64,000 bases of DNA, from assembly GCF_009604405.1 (NCBI RefSeq), contig NZ_WEGK01000011.1:124001-188000 (forward strand). Direction: 5' to 3'. A model generated the notes under the pieces. It saw only the letters and a list, made by a program, of their open reading frames with translations. It did no database searches and had not been told where the DNA came from. Of the stretch, positions 8,265-16,187 are shown piece by piece (positions within the stretch are counted from its first letter, which is position 1; each line of letters begins with the position of its first letter). This DNA is from Nocardia macrotermitis (GTDB lineage: Bacteria; Actinomycetota; Actinomycetes; Mycobacteriales; Mycobacteriaceae). The translations under genes were made by a program, and so were the position numbers.

Positions 8265-8280
8265 ATTGTTACAATATGAC
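8265..8280. promoter_or_regulatory. Palindromic element upstream of the exported flavoprotein gene
   Basis: ATTGTTACAAT (8265-8275) is a perfect palindrome about 90 bp upstream of the 8168 start. Extended, ATTGTTACAATATGAC resembles ATTGTTACATTGTGTC at 16188-16203, upstream of the TetR/DUF2236 operon (13 of 16 bases equal). A shared operator for one of the paralogous TetR proteins is possible. Confidence 0.45.
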
Positions 8281-8314
8281 GTGGTGGAGCAGCCATTCCT
8301 GCCCGGAAACAGCT

Positions 8315-8353
8315 GTGGTGCCCATCCTCGTATCGATCGAGGATGGGCACCAC
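8315..8353. terminator. Hairpin terminator for the small secreted protein gene
   Basis: A perfect 16-bp stem (8315-8330 with 8338-8353) and a 7-nt loop lie about 65 bp past the stop of the minus-strand gene at 8420. It would also insulate that gene from the flavoprotein promoter. Confidence 0.75.
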
Positions 8354-8419
8354 ATTTCATGCGACGACCGCGGCACGCGAACCGCGGTGGTTCGAATTAT
8401 TCCGGGAATTGTCCGAGAC

Positions 8420-8722
8420 TTATCCCGGGACGCAGAACGGAATGCTGGAAAGTGTGGCCAGGCCGCACGATCCGGCATTGAGGGCGAAACCGCCCAGCGC
8501 CGGGAGCGAACCGACGGACCCGGCGCTCGAGCCCAGGTCCGGCAGTCCGGAACTGAGGAAATTGGGCACGCCCGCGGTCGAGCCGTACAACTCGCTGCCG
8601 TCGTCGGCCACCGGCGCCGCGGAGACCGGCGCCGGGGTCGCGGCGGCGTTCGCGGCGCCCGCGCCCATGGTCAGGCCGCCCGCGACAACGGCTGCTACGC
8701 AAAGCTTTTCGATGATACTCAT
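8420..8722 (-). CDS. Small secreted protein with C-terminal cysteine pair
   Basis: This 100-residue protein begins MSIIEKLCVAAVVAGGLTMG and has a clear Sec-type signal peptide ending in ANAAA near residue 25. The mature part is Ser/Gly/Pro-rich with no recognisable domain. Its C-terminus reads LNAGSCGLATLSSIPFCVPG, two cysteines ten residues apart that could form a disulfide loop. The ATG at 8722 follows GAAGG and matches the signal peptide start; the frame is open 17 codons further. It resembles, in layout rather than in strict sequence, the secreted proteins at 8819 and 10084. The function is unknown; I do not recognise a named family. Confidence 0.75.
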   Translation of the reverse strand: MSIIEKLCVAAVVAGGLTMGAGAANAAATPAPVSAAPVADDGSELYGSTAGVPNFLSSGLPDLGSSAGSVGSLPALGGFALNAGSCGLATLSSIPFCVPG

Positions 8723-8760
8723 GATGCACTTCAACCTTCTGCGCGGCTGAATTGATGAGA

Positions 8761-8807
8761 ACGAGCGCCGCACCGCCCGAGGCCCGCTCGGCGATTGCGG
8801 CGCTCGT
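8761..8807. terminator. Hairpin terminator between two small secreted protein genes
   Basis: ACGAGCGCCGCA (8761-8772) pairs perfectly with TGCGGCGCTCGT (8796-8807). It lies directly after the stop of the 8819 gene, so the two secreted protein genes are probably separate transcripts. Confidence 0.65.
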
Positions 8808-8818
8808 GTTCGATTCGG

Positions 8819-9040
8819 TCAGCTACAGCCGGGGATGGCCGGAACCGAGGATCCGATCACCGAGGCCCCCGAACCGGTGATGCCGGTGACGAGAGCGCAA
8901 ACCAACTGCACCCCGTTGTCGACCACGGCCGATCCGGTGGACGGCGTCGACGAACCGCCGCCGAGGATATCGGCATTCGCGGGGCCGGCGGCAAGCACCA
9001 GTCCACCGGCGATCGCAACTGCGGCACATGTCTTCTTCAT
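8819..9040 (-). CDS. Small secreted protein with C-terminal cysteine pair
   Basis: This 73-residue protein starts MKKTCAAVAIAGGLVLAAG and has a signal peptide with probable cleavage after ANA (about residue 24). The mature peptide is only about 50 residues. It has two cysteines, VQLVCALVTG and AIPGCS at the end, separated by 23 residues, so a single disulfide loop is likely. The ATG at 9040 was chosen because AGAGG lies 11 bp ahead of it; the alternative ATG at 9049 would touch the ribosome binding site. It shares the signal peptide, short Ser/Gly-rich body and C...PGC end with the 10084 protein. No known family is recognised. Confidence 0.72.
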   Translation of the reverse strand: MKKTCAAVAIAGGLVLAAGPANADILGGGSSTPSTGSAVVDNGVQLVCALVTGITGSGASVIGSSVPAIPGCS

Positions 9041-9303
9041 TGCACTCATAACCTCTGGCAACTCTCTGCGCGGCGAACTTAAGTGGTCGAGAGAAAGACT
9101 AACCAAGTTCCACTGCATCGCAATATCATCGTGACTATGCACAAGAGGCGATGCGTTCGCGCCCGCATCGCCCCAGCTGAGCGGTTATCGACGGAAAACG
9201 ACGGTCGACGGGGCGTACAAAACATTCCGGCAGAACGCTGTGCATCGGCACAATCTCCCCGATCGCGGCCCGTGATTCGGCGGTGGACCTTTACCCTCGA
9301 CAC

Positions 9304-9792
9304 ATGTTCGGTGGAATCGGCTGGCCCGAATTCATGATTCTGCTCGTCGCGGCCCTCGTCATTCTCGGTCCGGAACGACTGCCCGGTGCCATCCAGTGGA
9401 GTATGGACGCATTCCGGCAGGCTCGCGATTATGTCGGGGGTGCGGCGGACCAGCTGCGCTCGGAAATCGGTCCCGAGATGGACGAGTTTCGCGAGCCGCT
9501 GGCGCAGTTGCGCGAACTGCGCGGTATGTCCCCGCGTGATATCGCCACCAAATATCTGCTGGACGGTGACGATTCGATTCTGACCGGCGAATTCGAACCG
9601 GCTCCGGGAAATTCGGCCGGACCTGCTCCCGAACCGCCGGGCGCGCCTGTCGACGGCGGTGCGACCGTCGAGTTCAAGGAGTGGATCGATCCCGCCAACG
9701 GCGGTGTTGTCGACGCCGCCACCTGGACGTATCCGGTCGAGCCGCGACCTGTCGTGGACGAGCTGCCCCGATTCGATCTGGAAGCCACGTAG
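9304..9792 (+). CDS. tatB: TatB-like Sec-independent translocase component
   Basis: This 162-residue protein begins MFGGIGWPEFMILLVAALVI, the single N-terminal membrane helix of TatA/TatB, followed by the LGPERLP hinge and an amphipathic helix (QWSMDAFRQARDYVGGAADQ). The Glu in the helix (E9) and the GPERLP turn with a long acidic/Pro-rich tail of about 90 residues favour TatB over TatA. It would sit in the cytoplasmic membrane and bind twin-arginine precursors with TatC. No tatC is in the window. In mycobacteria tatB lies near sigE/htrA, so this may be an additional copy. The frame is open 7 codons upstream, but the MFGGIGW start is the family norm. Confidence 0.82.
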   Translation: MFGGIGWPEFMILLVAALVILGPERLPGAIQWSMDAFRQARDYVGGAADQLRSEIGPEMDEFREPLAQLRELRGMSPRDIATKYLLDGDDSILTGEFEPAPGNSAGPAPEPPGAPVDGGATVEFKEWIDPANGGVVDAATWTYPVEPRPVVDELPRFDLEAT

Positions 9793-9827
9793 CAGGATTC
9801 CGGCCGCGCCGACCCCGCCGCGCCGCC

Positions 9828-9884
9828 ACGAACCCGTCATACCTTTCGGCCCGACGAGGCCGTGGTCGGCGGGTTCGTTTTCGT
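9828..9884 (+). terminator. Probable terminator after the TatB-like gene
   Basis: ACGAACCCG (9828-9836) pairs with CGGGTTCGT (9870-9878), followed by TTTTCG. The 33-nt loop contains a further small hairpin (CGGCC...GGCCG at about 9847-9862). Confidence 0.6.
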
Positions 9885-10083
9885 GCGCCGGTATGCCTTT
9901 GTGATCGGCGCGATCGGTAATTACGGCACCGGCGAATGGGATAATGAAATGCGGTTCGTTCGATACCATCGCTCGCACGATACCGTTGTGCATTGTCACG
10001 AGCGGTCTTGTTCTCGATGAAATACCGGATAATGTGTTCTGTGCAATGTAAATCAGCCGCGCAGGCAGAGGGTTGAACAGGCT

Positions 10084-10437
10084 ATGAACAAGTTCGGAAA
10101 GTTGATGGCGGCGGCAGCACTCGCCGGTGGATTGGCGTTGTCGGCCGGGCCGGCCAGCGCCGCGGTACTGGCGGTGACCCCCGTGGACGACAGCTCCGGC
10201 TCCTCGATTCCCGGGCTCGACGGCGGCTCGTCGTCCCTGCCGGGGCTCGGCGGCGGCACCACGCCGTCGCCGTCCACCACCACGACCGCCCCCACGCCGT
10301 CCGCCCCGTCGGCGAATTCGGTCGCTTTCAGCACCGGCTCGGCGTTGATCGACTCCAGCCTCGGCATGCTGTGCTCGCTCACCGGCTCCGCGGCCGGTTC
10401 CGCCGGTTCCTCGGGCACCACCCTGCCGGGCTGCTGA
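10084..10437 (+). CDS. Small secreted Ser/Gly/Thr-rich protein with C-terminal cysteine pair
   Basis: This 117-residue protein begins MNKFGKLMAAAALAGGLALS and has a signal peptide ending in ASA near residue 26. The mature part is low-complexity (SSLPGLGGG, a run of Thr/Pro/Ser), followed by a better-conserved tail with GMLCSLTG and a final TLPGC. The two cysteines are 19 residues apart. The gene lies between the TatB-like and TatA-like genes, and an AT-rich promoter-like stretch precedes it. The layout matches the 8420 and 8819 products. The function is unknown. Confidence 0.75.
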   Translation: MNKFGKLMAAAALAGGLALSAGPASAAVLAVTPVDDSSGSSIPGLDGGSSSLPGLGGGTTPSPSTTTTAPTPSAPSANSVAFSTGSALIDSSLGMLCSLTGSAAGSAGSSGTTLPGC

Positions 10438-10469
10438 GGGCTGCCGCAATATTTTCGACAACTGAGGAA

Positions 10470-10504
10470 CCGAGCGGCCCGGTGAGGTTCACCGGGCCGC
10501 TCGG
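10470..10504. terminator. Hairpin terminator
   Basis: A perfect 16-bp stem (10470-10485 with 10489-10504) and a GGT loop lie 32 bp after the secreted protein gene and 22 bp before the tatA-like start. It separates the two transcripts or attenuates readthrough into tatA. Confidence 0.75.
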
Positions 10505-10526
10505 CCTTCGGGACAGGAGGTTGATC

Positions 10527-10841
10527 ATGGGTGCACTGAGCCCCACACATCTGTTGATCGTCGTCGGCGTACTCGTCGTGCTGTTCGGGGCGAAACGCTT
10601 GCCCGAGGCCGCCCGCGGCGCCGGTCGTTCGCTGCGCATCTTCAAGAGCGAGGTGCGAGAGATGCAGTCGGAGAACAGCGAACCGCCGCATGCGCAGGAA
10701 TCCGGTCCGGAGCCGGAGCGAGCGGCGACCGCGATCGCGCGCCCGATGCCGGCCGCGACGGTGTCGGCCTTCGAGGCCGGTGCGCGGCCGGAACCGCATC
10801 CGGCGGTACCGGAACCAGGAAAAGTCTTGTCCGAGAAGTGA
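10527..10841 (+). CDS. tatA: TatA-like Sec-independent translocase component
   Basis: This 104-residue protein begins MGALSPTHLLIVVGVLVVLF, the short membrane helix of TatA, then GAKRLPEAARGAGRSLRIFK, which is the FGxxRLP hinge and amphipathic helix. A charged Pro/Glu-rich tail follows. TatA homo-oligomers form the passage for folded Tat substrates in the cytoplasmic membrane. An excellent AGGAGG site lies 6 bp before the ATG. The canonical actinobacterial tatA pairs with tatC next to pafBC, which are not here, so this could be a second TatA. An ATGA overlap exists with an open frame that leads into the mycolyltransferase gene, so readthrough into that gene is likely. Confidence 0.85.
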   Translation: MGALSPTHLLIVVGVLVVLFGAKRLPEAARGAGRSLRIFKSEVREMQSENSEPPHAQESGPEPERAATAIARPMPAATVSAFEAGARPEPHPAVPEPGKVLSEK

Positions 10842-10957
10842 TCTCTCTCGGCCCGTCATCGACTACAGAACGACTTCGGCCGGGGTGGTCGGGTCCGTCG
10901 GCGCGATATCGCGCGACCGACGCCGACGCCCCGGCCGTTCGACTATCGAGGGATGCA

Positions 10958-11971
10958 ATGGTTTTCGACCCGTGCAAGGTTGCCGCTCGGCGTGCCGTCG
11001 CGATAGCGCTGGCCATGCTGCTGTTCCTGATGCCGATTCCCGGCGGGGCCGCGCCGCCGAAACCGTCGGCGGTCAGCTCGATCGTCAAGGACGGGCGGAC
11101 CTGGCATCTGAAGGTGTATTCGGCGGCGATGGGGAAAGAGGTCGCCGTCGACGTGCTCCGTCCGGTCGACACCTCGCGGCCCGCGCCGGATCTCTACATG
11201 CTCAACGGCCTGGACGCCGGTGAGGGGCCGATGAACTGGCAGAAGCAGACCACGGCGATCCAGTGGCTCGGTAGCAAGCCGATCAACGTCGTGCAGCCGA
11301 TCGGTGGTCGCGGCAGCTACTACACCGACTGGGACAAGCCGGATCCCCGTCTGGGCGTGAACAAATGGAAGACGTTCCTGACCACGGAACTGCCGCCGCT
11401 GCTGGACCGGACCCTGCACTCGACGGGGTTGAATGCCCTGACCGGTCTGTCGATGTCCGGAATCTCGGTGCTGCAACTGGCCGAGGCCAAGCCCGGACTG
11501 TGGAAGTCCGTCGCGGCCTACAGCGGGTGCGCGCAGATCGCCGATCCGATGGGGCGGATGTTCGTGAACCTGGTCATCGGCCTGTGGGCGGGCGGCAACC
11601 CGCAGAACATGTACGGCCCCGCTGACAGCCCGGAATGGGTGCAGAACGATCCGCTCGTCAACGCGGAGAAGCTGCGCGGCACGCTGCTCTACATCTCCAG
11701 TGGGAACGGGCTGCCCACGCCGGTTGACATTCAGAACTATCAGAAACAGGCCCGCGGCGGGCCCGCCGGTGACGTCAACCTCGGCCTAGGCATGATCATC
11801 GAGGCCGCAGCCGATCAGTGCACCCACAATCTCCAGACCCGGCTCGATACATTGCGTATCCCGGCGACATTCCAATTCACCCCGACCGGCACGCACTATT
11901 GGCCGTATTGGGAAGAGGCACTGCATAATTCGTGGCCGCTGCTCGCCCAGGGGATGGGTCTGAAAGGGTAG
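10958..11971 (+). CDS. Antigen-85-type mycolyltransferase (alpha/beta hydrolase)
   Basis: This 337-residue secreted enzyme has a signal peptide (about residues 1-31, ending GGAA). The fold is that of the Ag85/FbpA esterases: PDLYMLNGLDAG, GGRGSYYTDW, and the nucleophile elbow GLSMSG with Ser165. SSGNGLPTP carries the acid region and TPTGTHYWPYW the catalytic His. Such enzymes move mycolic acids between trehalose mycolates and arabinogalactan in the cell envelope. The start at 10958 follows GAGGG; the frame is open back to 10838, but the encoded residues are unlike a signal peptide. It lies 116 bp after tatA. Nocardia usually carry many Ag85 paralogues, and this one is of ordinary length. Confidence 0.9.
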   Translation: MVFDPCKVAARRAVAIALAMLLFLMPIPGGAAPPKPSAVSSIVKDGRTWHLKVYSAAMGKEVAVDVLRPVDTSRPAPDLYMLNGLDAGEGPMNWQKQTTAIQWLGSKPINVVQPIGGRGSYYTDWDKPDPRLGVNKWKTFLTTELPPLLDRTLHSTGLNALTGLSMSGISVLQLAEAKPGLWKSVAAYSGCAQIADPMGRMFVNLVIGLWAGGNPQNMYGPADSPEWVQNDPLVNAEKLRGTLLYISSGNGLPTPVDIQNYQKQARGGPAGDVNLGLGMIIEAAADQCTHNLQTRLDTLRIPATFQFTPTGTHYWPYWEEALHNSWPLLAQGMGLKG

Positions 11972-12039
11972 TGGACGTGGAGGTCGTCCGTAGTCGCGGG
12001 CGGCCTTCGAATCCGGTTGCTGATGCTCGAGATGGCTTG

Positions 12040-12520
12040 TGCCCCAGCCGATGTGCGCCCCAGCCGATGTACGTCCAAGGTGATGCGCCCCCAAGGTGAT
12101 GTACGCCGGAGGTGATGTACGCCGGAGGTGGTGCGCGCCGGAGGTGGTGCGCGCCGGAGGTGGTGCGCGCCGGAGGTGGTGCGCGCCGGAGGTGGTGCGC
12201 GCCGGAGGTGGTGCGCGCCGGAGGTGGTGCGCGCCGGAGGTGGTGCGCGCCGGAGGTGGTGCGCGCCGGAGGTGGTGCGCGCCGGAGGTGGTGCGCGCCG
12301 GAGGTGGTGCGCGCTGGAGGTGATGTGCGCCAAGGTGGTGCCCGCCGGAGGTGGTGCGCGCCGGAGGTGATGTGCGCCAAGGTGGTGCCCGCCCGAGGTG
12401 ATGTGCGCCGGAGGTGATGTGCGCCAAGGTGGTGCCCGCCCGAGGTGATGTGCGCCGGAGGTGATGTGCGCCAAGGTGGTGCCCGCCCGAGGTGATGTGC
12501 GCCGGAGGTGATGTGCGCTC
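12040..12520. repeat. 16-bp minisatellite between convergent genes
   Basis: About 30 direct units of 15-16 bp fill most of the gap between the mycolyltransferase and PucR genes. Eleven consecutive perfect copies of GGTGGTGCGCGCCGGA start at 12127, 12143 and so on to 12287. To the left are degenerate units, and to the right, from about 12364, a 47-bp higher-order unit built of three variants is repeated three times. Because 16 is not a multiple of three, all minus-strand frames stay open and cycle through the same His/Pro/Arg-rich residues, so long open frames here are an artefact. The array is likely variable in length between strains. Confidence 0.93.
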
Positions 12521-12636
12521 GATCCATCGGATTCGCGGGCCGCGTGATTCGAGGGTCGCATCGAGACTACGTCGTGGCAATCTGCGAGCCCGCAGCCGTT
12601 GTTGCCGTGGGCTTCTCGGATGCTCGTTGCGGAGCC

Positions 12637-13812
12637 TCAGGCTCCTGCGGACGCGGTGATCGCCGGAACCGGTGACGTCGCGCCCCGGCAGTAGGCGCGA
12701 ACGATCAACGCCGCCTGGAGATTCCACAGTCCGGGCTGGGTGAGCGGATCGTATCCGGTGAATTCCTCGATGCGGCGCAGCCGGTAATCGATCGTATTGC
12801 GGTGCAGGTTCATCAGTCTGGCGGTATCGCGGCGGTTCAGATTGGTCTGCAAGTGAGTGAGCAGCGTCTGGAGCAGGTGCGGATGATCGTCCAGTGGGTC
12901 CAGAATGGTCGCCAGCCGGTCGCGTGCGGGGCCGGGACGGGTGATCTGGTACTCCAGCGCCACGTCCGCGAAGCGGTAGAGACCGGCCGGATAGTCCAGT
13001 CGCCCAACGAGATCCAGCAGATCGTGCGCGTGGTCGGCGAAGTCGGCCAGGGCGGTGCGTGGCGCGAAGGACACCGTCGCGGTCACCGGCACGTGCGCCG
13101 CGACGGACAACTGCGCGATCAACTCCTCCAGCGCGGCGTCGTCGGCCGCGCGGGACGGGATCAGGATGGTTCCGCCGCAGTCCCCGAGCGTCGAGAGCAT
13201 CGGCAGTTCGCACCCGTTGGCCAGGGCCGTGCGGATGCCCCACATGGCGCGGTGTCGCATATGCGCCCGATCGCCGGGGAGGCCGGAATCCTGCTGTGCG
13301 GCAATGGTTATCGCGAGGACTGCGTAGGTCTCCTCGGCCTGCTGGGGCGAGTCGACGGGCAGATTCCCGAGGGTGGCCGCGATGACGTGGAAGGGCACCG
13401 CGGGCGCCATCGCGGCCGGGCGCAGCGCGGTGACGCCGGTCTCGGCGATCGTCGAGGTGACCAGTTCGCGAATCTCGATGAACCGCTTGGTCGCCGTGAC
13501 GAGCCGGTCGTCGTCGGAGACGGCCGTCCGGGAGAGCTGCTCGAAGCTCTCGCGGGCCGCCCGCTGCATCGCCGCCGCGCAGTGCTCGGTGGAAAGTCCT
13601 TGTGCCGCAGCGGCTCCGACCGCTTCGCGCAGGCGGTCGAGGATGCCGGCGACCCGTTCGGGCTCGTCCGGCGCGCGGAGCAGATCGGTGAGTACCGTCC
13701 GGCAGATCCGGAGGATCTCCGCCTGTTCGGCGGGGACGAGGTGATCACGGCGCGGTGCGCGCTGATCACCGATGGATGGGAGCGGATAGCGGACGTCAGC
13801 GGTGACGAACAT
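12637..13812 (-). CDS. PucR-type transcriptional regulator
   Basis: This 391-residue protein has a conserved C-terminal helix-turn-helix, RRDTARLMNLHRNTIDYRLR plus RIEEFTGYDP, the PucR/CdaR C-terminal DNA-binding motif. It is preceded by the GGDEF-like middle domain with LYRFADVALEYQITRPGPAR. The N-terminal 150 residues are helical and unassigned. A GGAG site lies 6-9 bp before the ATG at 13812; an upstream in-frame ATG at 13935 lacks one. The last 160 residues are clearly related to the 16304 regulator, so this and that gene flank the TetR/DUF2236 operon as paralogues. PucR proteins respond to small metabolites; the ligand here is unknown. Confidence 0.82.
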   Translation of the reverse strand: MFVTADVRYPLPSIGDQRAPRRDHLVPAEQAEILRICRTVLTDLLRAPDEPERVAGILDRLREAVGAAAAQGLSTEHCAAAMQRAARESFEQLSRTAVSDDDRLVTATKRFIEIRELVTSTIAETGVTALRPAAMAPAVPFHVIAATLGNLPVDSPQQAEETYAVLAITIAAQQDSGLPGDRAHMRHRAMWGIRTALANGCELPMLSTLGDCGGTILIPSRAADDAALEELIAQLSVAAHVPVTATVSFAPRTALADFADHAHDLLDLVGRLDYPAGLYRFADVALEYQITRPGPARDRLATILDPLDDHPHLLQTLLTHLQTNLNRRDTARLMNLHRNTIDYRLRRIEEFTGYDPLTQPGLWNLQAALIVRAYCRGATSPVPAITASAGA

Positions 13813-14274
13813 GTGTACTCCATTCGACGCTCGGCTCGGCCGCGAGGGCCGGGGCCGGTCGGTAGTCCCGGATGTTCTCTCGGAGTGAAGGACAGAATAG
13901 CCCCGAATGAAACAATGCATCAATACCTGATGCATCGGCTATTTCGGCCACGAGAGAATCGAGTGATTCGTGCTGAGCGCGGCACCGAATATTTGGATCC
14001 GGTCACAGTTCGTGTTGTCACGATGCCCCAATAGGGCTCGATCGTCCCTCCCGAGATCTCGGCGGTGCGTACCATGCGCCGCGATCGTGACGGATGCCCG
14101 GCAGCGTCGAGGGGGAGTGCGAATCTCGTTGTGCAAGTGAGGGTGTCGAGCTTTCCGAGCCGGGGCCGGTAATCGTCGTAACAATTCCAGCGTTGCCGCC
14201 ACGGCATTCCGCGGCCCGGTCGGCCCGACGTAACTTATCCGTGTGGCACCGCACTGCGCGGCCGGTGCCACACT
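13813..14274. other. Non-coding gap upstream of the PucR gene
   Basis: About 460 bp without a convincing gene. It must hold the promoter of the 12637-13812 regulator and includes an AT-richer stretch around 13905-13990. Short open frames here have no ribosome binding site or recognisable protein. I see no RNA gene. Confidence 0.5.
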
Positions 14275-14334
14275 CTCGCCCGGCGGTACCCCACCATTTC
14301 AGCAGCAGGCCCACGGTCGGGGCCGCCGGGCGAG
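14275..14334 (-). terminator. Inverted repeat after the DUF2236 operon
   Basis: CTCGCCCGGCGG (14275-14286) pairs perfectly with CCGCCGGGCGAG (14323-14334) over a 36-nt loop, just past the stop of the minus-strand gene at 14342. Confidence 0.5.
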
Positions 14335-14341
14335 TTCCGCC

Positions 14342-15559
14342 TCAGGCGGCGTGCCCGATGTGGTGCGCCGAATCGCCGATGACCGCGGCGTCCGAACCGA
14401 TCAGGGTGCGCAGGAATCTCTCCTGGGCGCGGCGTCCGCGCACGGCCGCGCGCGCCACACCGCCCGGCACGATCCGCGCGGTGATCGAGCGGAACAGGTT
14501 GATCGGAATGCGCAGCAGCGGATACCAGGGCAGCACATATCCGGGCAGCCCCAGTTTCCGCATGGCCGAGGGGCCCAGGAACAGGCTCGAGACCGACAGA
14601 TGCTGGAGCCGGGCGATGCGCCCGCGCAGTCCCGGCAGATTGGGATAGTGCCAGCCCAGCGGATCGTCGGCCATCGGCACCGCGAGCTGCGGCGAGGTCT
14701 CGTCGGGATTGGTGATGGCGGTGAGGCAGTGGTAGAGAACGCGGACCGAGTCGCGAAAGCTGTTGGGCAGCAATTGATCATCCACGCCGATCAGCCAGCC
14801 CACGTAGCGGGTCAGATGGGCCGCGGCCTCGAGGTCGCGCGGCGGTGCCAGCAATCCCATCGCCATCGCGCCGACGAAGGGCGCGATCAACGCGCCCACG
14901 AGCGTGGCGGCCATATCGGTCTGATTGATCGGCAGCCCCCACTCCTCGCCCTGCCAGTCGGGCATGGCCGCGACGTGGCGGCGCACCAGGGCGTGGATGA
15001 ACCGCACGTGGATCGTGGAGCGGTAACCCGGGCCCAGCGGGGACATCCCGCCCTCGCTGGTGACGTCCAGTGCCCACTGGAGGGTTTCGGCGAATCGCTT
15101 GGACGGCCCCTTTTCCAGCGCGCCGGTGCGCAGCAGCGTCTTGTTGAAGCCCGAGGCCAGATAGCCGCCGAGGAACGACACGTCGCGGGCGATGTAGAGC
15201 CCGTCCGCGCTGCCCAGGCGGAAGACCAGTTCGCCGCGCGCGACCTTGTCCCGATCCAGCCACGGCGGCGGGGTCTCGATGTGAACGAAGAACGCGCGCA
15301 ACGGTTCCGGCGCGTCGGGCACCGCGTCGATACCCTCGCGCAGCGCCTGCTCGAACTGCGGCCGGGTGCGGTCCATGCCCTCCCGGTACATCCAGTCGAC
15401 GAGTTCGTCCATCCGCTGATCGCCGACGGTCAGGCCCGCGCCGAGTTCGCTCCAGCGCGCGGGGGAGGGTTTGGCCAGGCCCAGCATCAGGGCGAACGGT
15501 CGCAGACCGGGGACGGGACGGGGTCCGGCGGGGTGCCGGAGGGGAACGGTCTGATTCAT
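14342..15559 (-). CDS. MpaB/Lcp-like oxygenase (DUF2236)
   Basis: This 405-residue protein matches the DUF2236 family, which includes the haem b rubber oxygenase Lcp and the fungal oxygenase MpaB; both cleave isoprenoid double bonds. Typical pieces are ARDVSFLGGYLASGFNKTLL, YRSTIHVRFIHALVRRH (the histidines that include the proposed axial haem ligand) and WGLPINQTDMAATL. Polyisoprene Lcp proteins carry a Tat/Sec signal; none is visible here, so the enzyme is probably cytoplasmic and acts on a smaller lipid. Its ATG overlaps the TetR stop by 4 bp, the lcpR-lcp type of arrangement. The substrate is not determinable from sequence. Confidence 0.8.
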   Translation of the reverse strand: MNQTVPLRHPAGPRPVPGLRPFALMLGLAKPSPARWSELGAGLTVGDQRMDELVDWMYREGMDRTRPQFEQALREGIDAVPDAPEPLRAFFVHIETPPPWLDRDKVARGELVFRLGSADGLYIARDVSFLGGYLASGFNKTLLRTGALEKGPSKRFAETLQWALDVTSEGGMSPLGPGYRSTIHVRFIHALVRRHVAAMPDWQGEEWGLPINQTDMAATLVGALIAPFVGAMAMGLLAPPRDLEAAAHLTRYVGWLIGVDDQLLPNSFRDSVRVLYHCLTAITNPDETSPQLAVPMADDPLGWHYPNLPGLRGRIARLQHLSVSSLFLGPSAMRKLGLPGYVLPWYPLLRIPINLFRSITARIVPGGVARAAVRGRRAQERFLRTLIGSDAAVIGDSAHHIGHAA

Positions 15560-16170
15560 CGGGTGATCTCCTTCGAACTCGTGGCTATCCCGTACTTGAC
15601 CATCGGCACGATGGTGGTGCGGACGAAATGATGGGTGGCCTCGTCGACGGTGAAGTCGACCCCGCCCTTCGGGGTCAGCATGAGCGAATGTGCCAGTCGG
15701 GCAATCATTTCCGCGATCGGCTCACTGTCGTAGCGGGCGATCAGGCGGGCGTGCTGGGCGCGGTCGAGCAGATCGGCGATATAGCCGATGCCCAGGGCGA
15801 CCATCTCGCCGCCGTGCACCGTGTAGAAGGTCAGCGCCTCTTCGGGCGCGACGTCCAGCAACTGCCGGACCAGCCGGTGCATGCGGGTCTGGCGCAGCAC
15901 GTACAGCACGGTCTGTTCGATGCGTTCGTCGATGTCCTCGGCGTCGGTGAGGATCGAGCCGACCTCGGTGAGCATGCGTTCGGTCTCGCGTTCGAGCACG
16001 GCCTCGATCAGCTTGTCCTTGCCGGAGAAGCGCCGGTAGATGGTGACGCGATTGATGCCGGACCGGCGGGCGATGTCGTCGAGACTGCTCCGTCGGATGC
16101 CCACCTGCAGGATTCTGGCCAGGGCCGCGTCCAGGATGCGCTGGTCGACCTCGTCGCGACACTTCGGCAT
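15556..16170 (-). CDS. TetR-family repressor of the DUF2236 operon
   Basis: This 204-residue regulator has the HTH SSLDDIARRSGINRVTIYRR (about residues 28-47) and a ligand domain almost superimposable on that of the 5524 TetR, with RQLLDVAPEEALTFYTVHGG and a terminal IVPMVKYGIATS. It is the first gene of an operon with the DUF2236 oxygenase (ATGA overlap), so it likely controls itself and the enzyme in response to an enzyme substrate or product. The gap to the divergent PucR gene contains the element at 16188-16203. Lcp operons in other actinomycetes are governed by TetR-type LcpR proteins, which supports this assignment by analogy. Confidence 0.87.
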   Translation of the reverse strand: MPKCRDEVDQRILDAALARILQVGIRRSSLDDIARRSGINRVTIYRRFSGKDKLIEAVLERETERMLTEVGSILTDAEDIDERIEQTVLYVLRQTRMHRLVRQLLDVAPEEALTFYTVHGGEMVALGIGYIADLLDRAQHARLIARYDSEPIAEMIARLAHSLMLTPKGGVDFTVDEATHHFVRTTIVPMVKYGIATSSKEITR

Positions 16171-16187
16171 GCACCAACGATACTGAG

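Noticed and set aside
11786..13243. Long minus-strand open frames (485, 216 and 221 codons) rich in His, Pro and Arg
   Set aside because: They are made by the 16-bp minisatellite, which keeps all frames open and cycles through the same peptide; they also overlap real genes and lack start signals.
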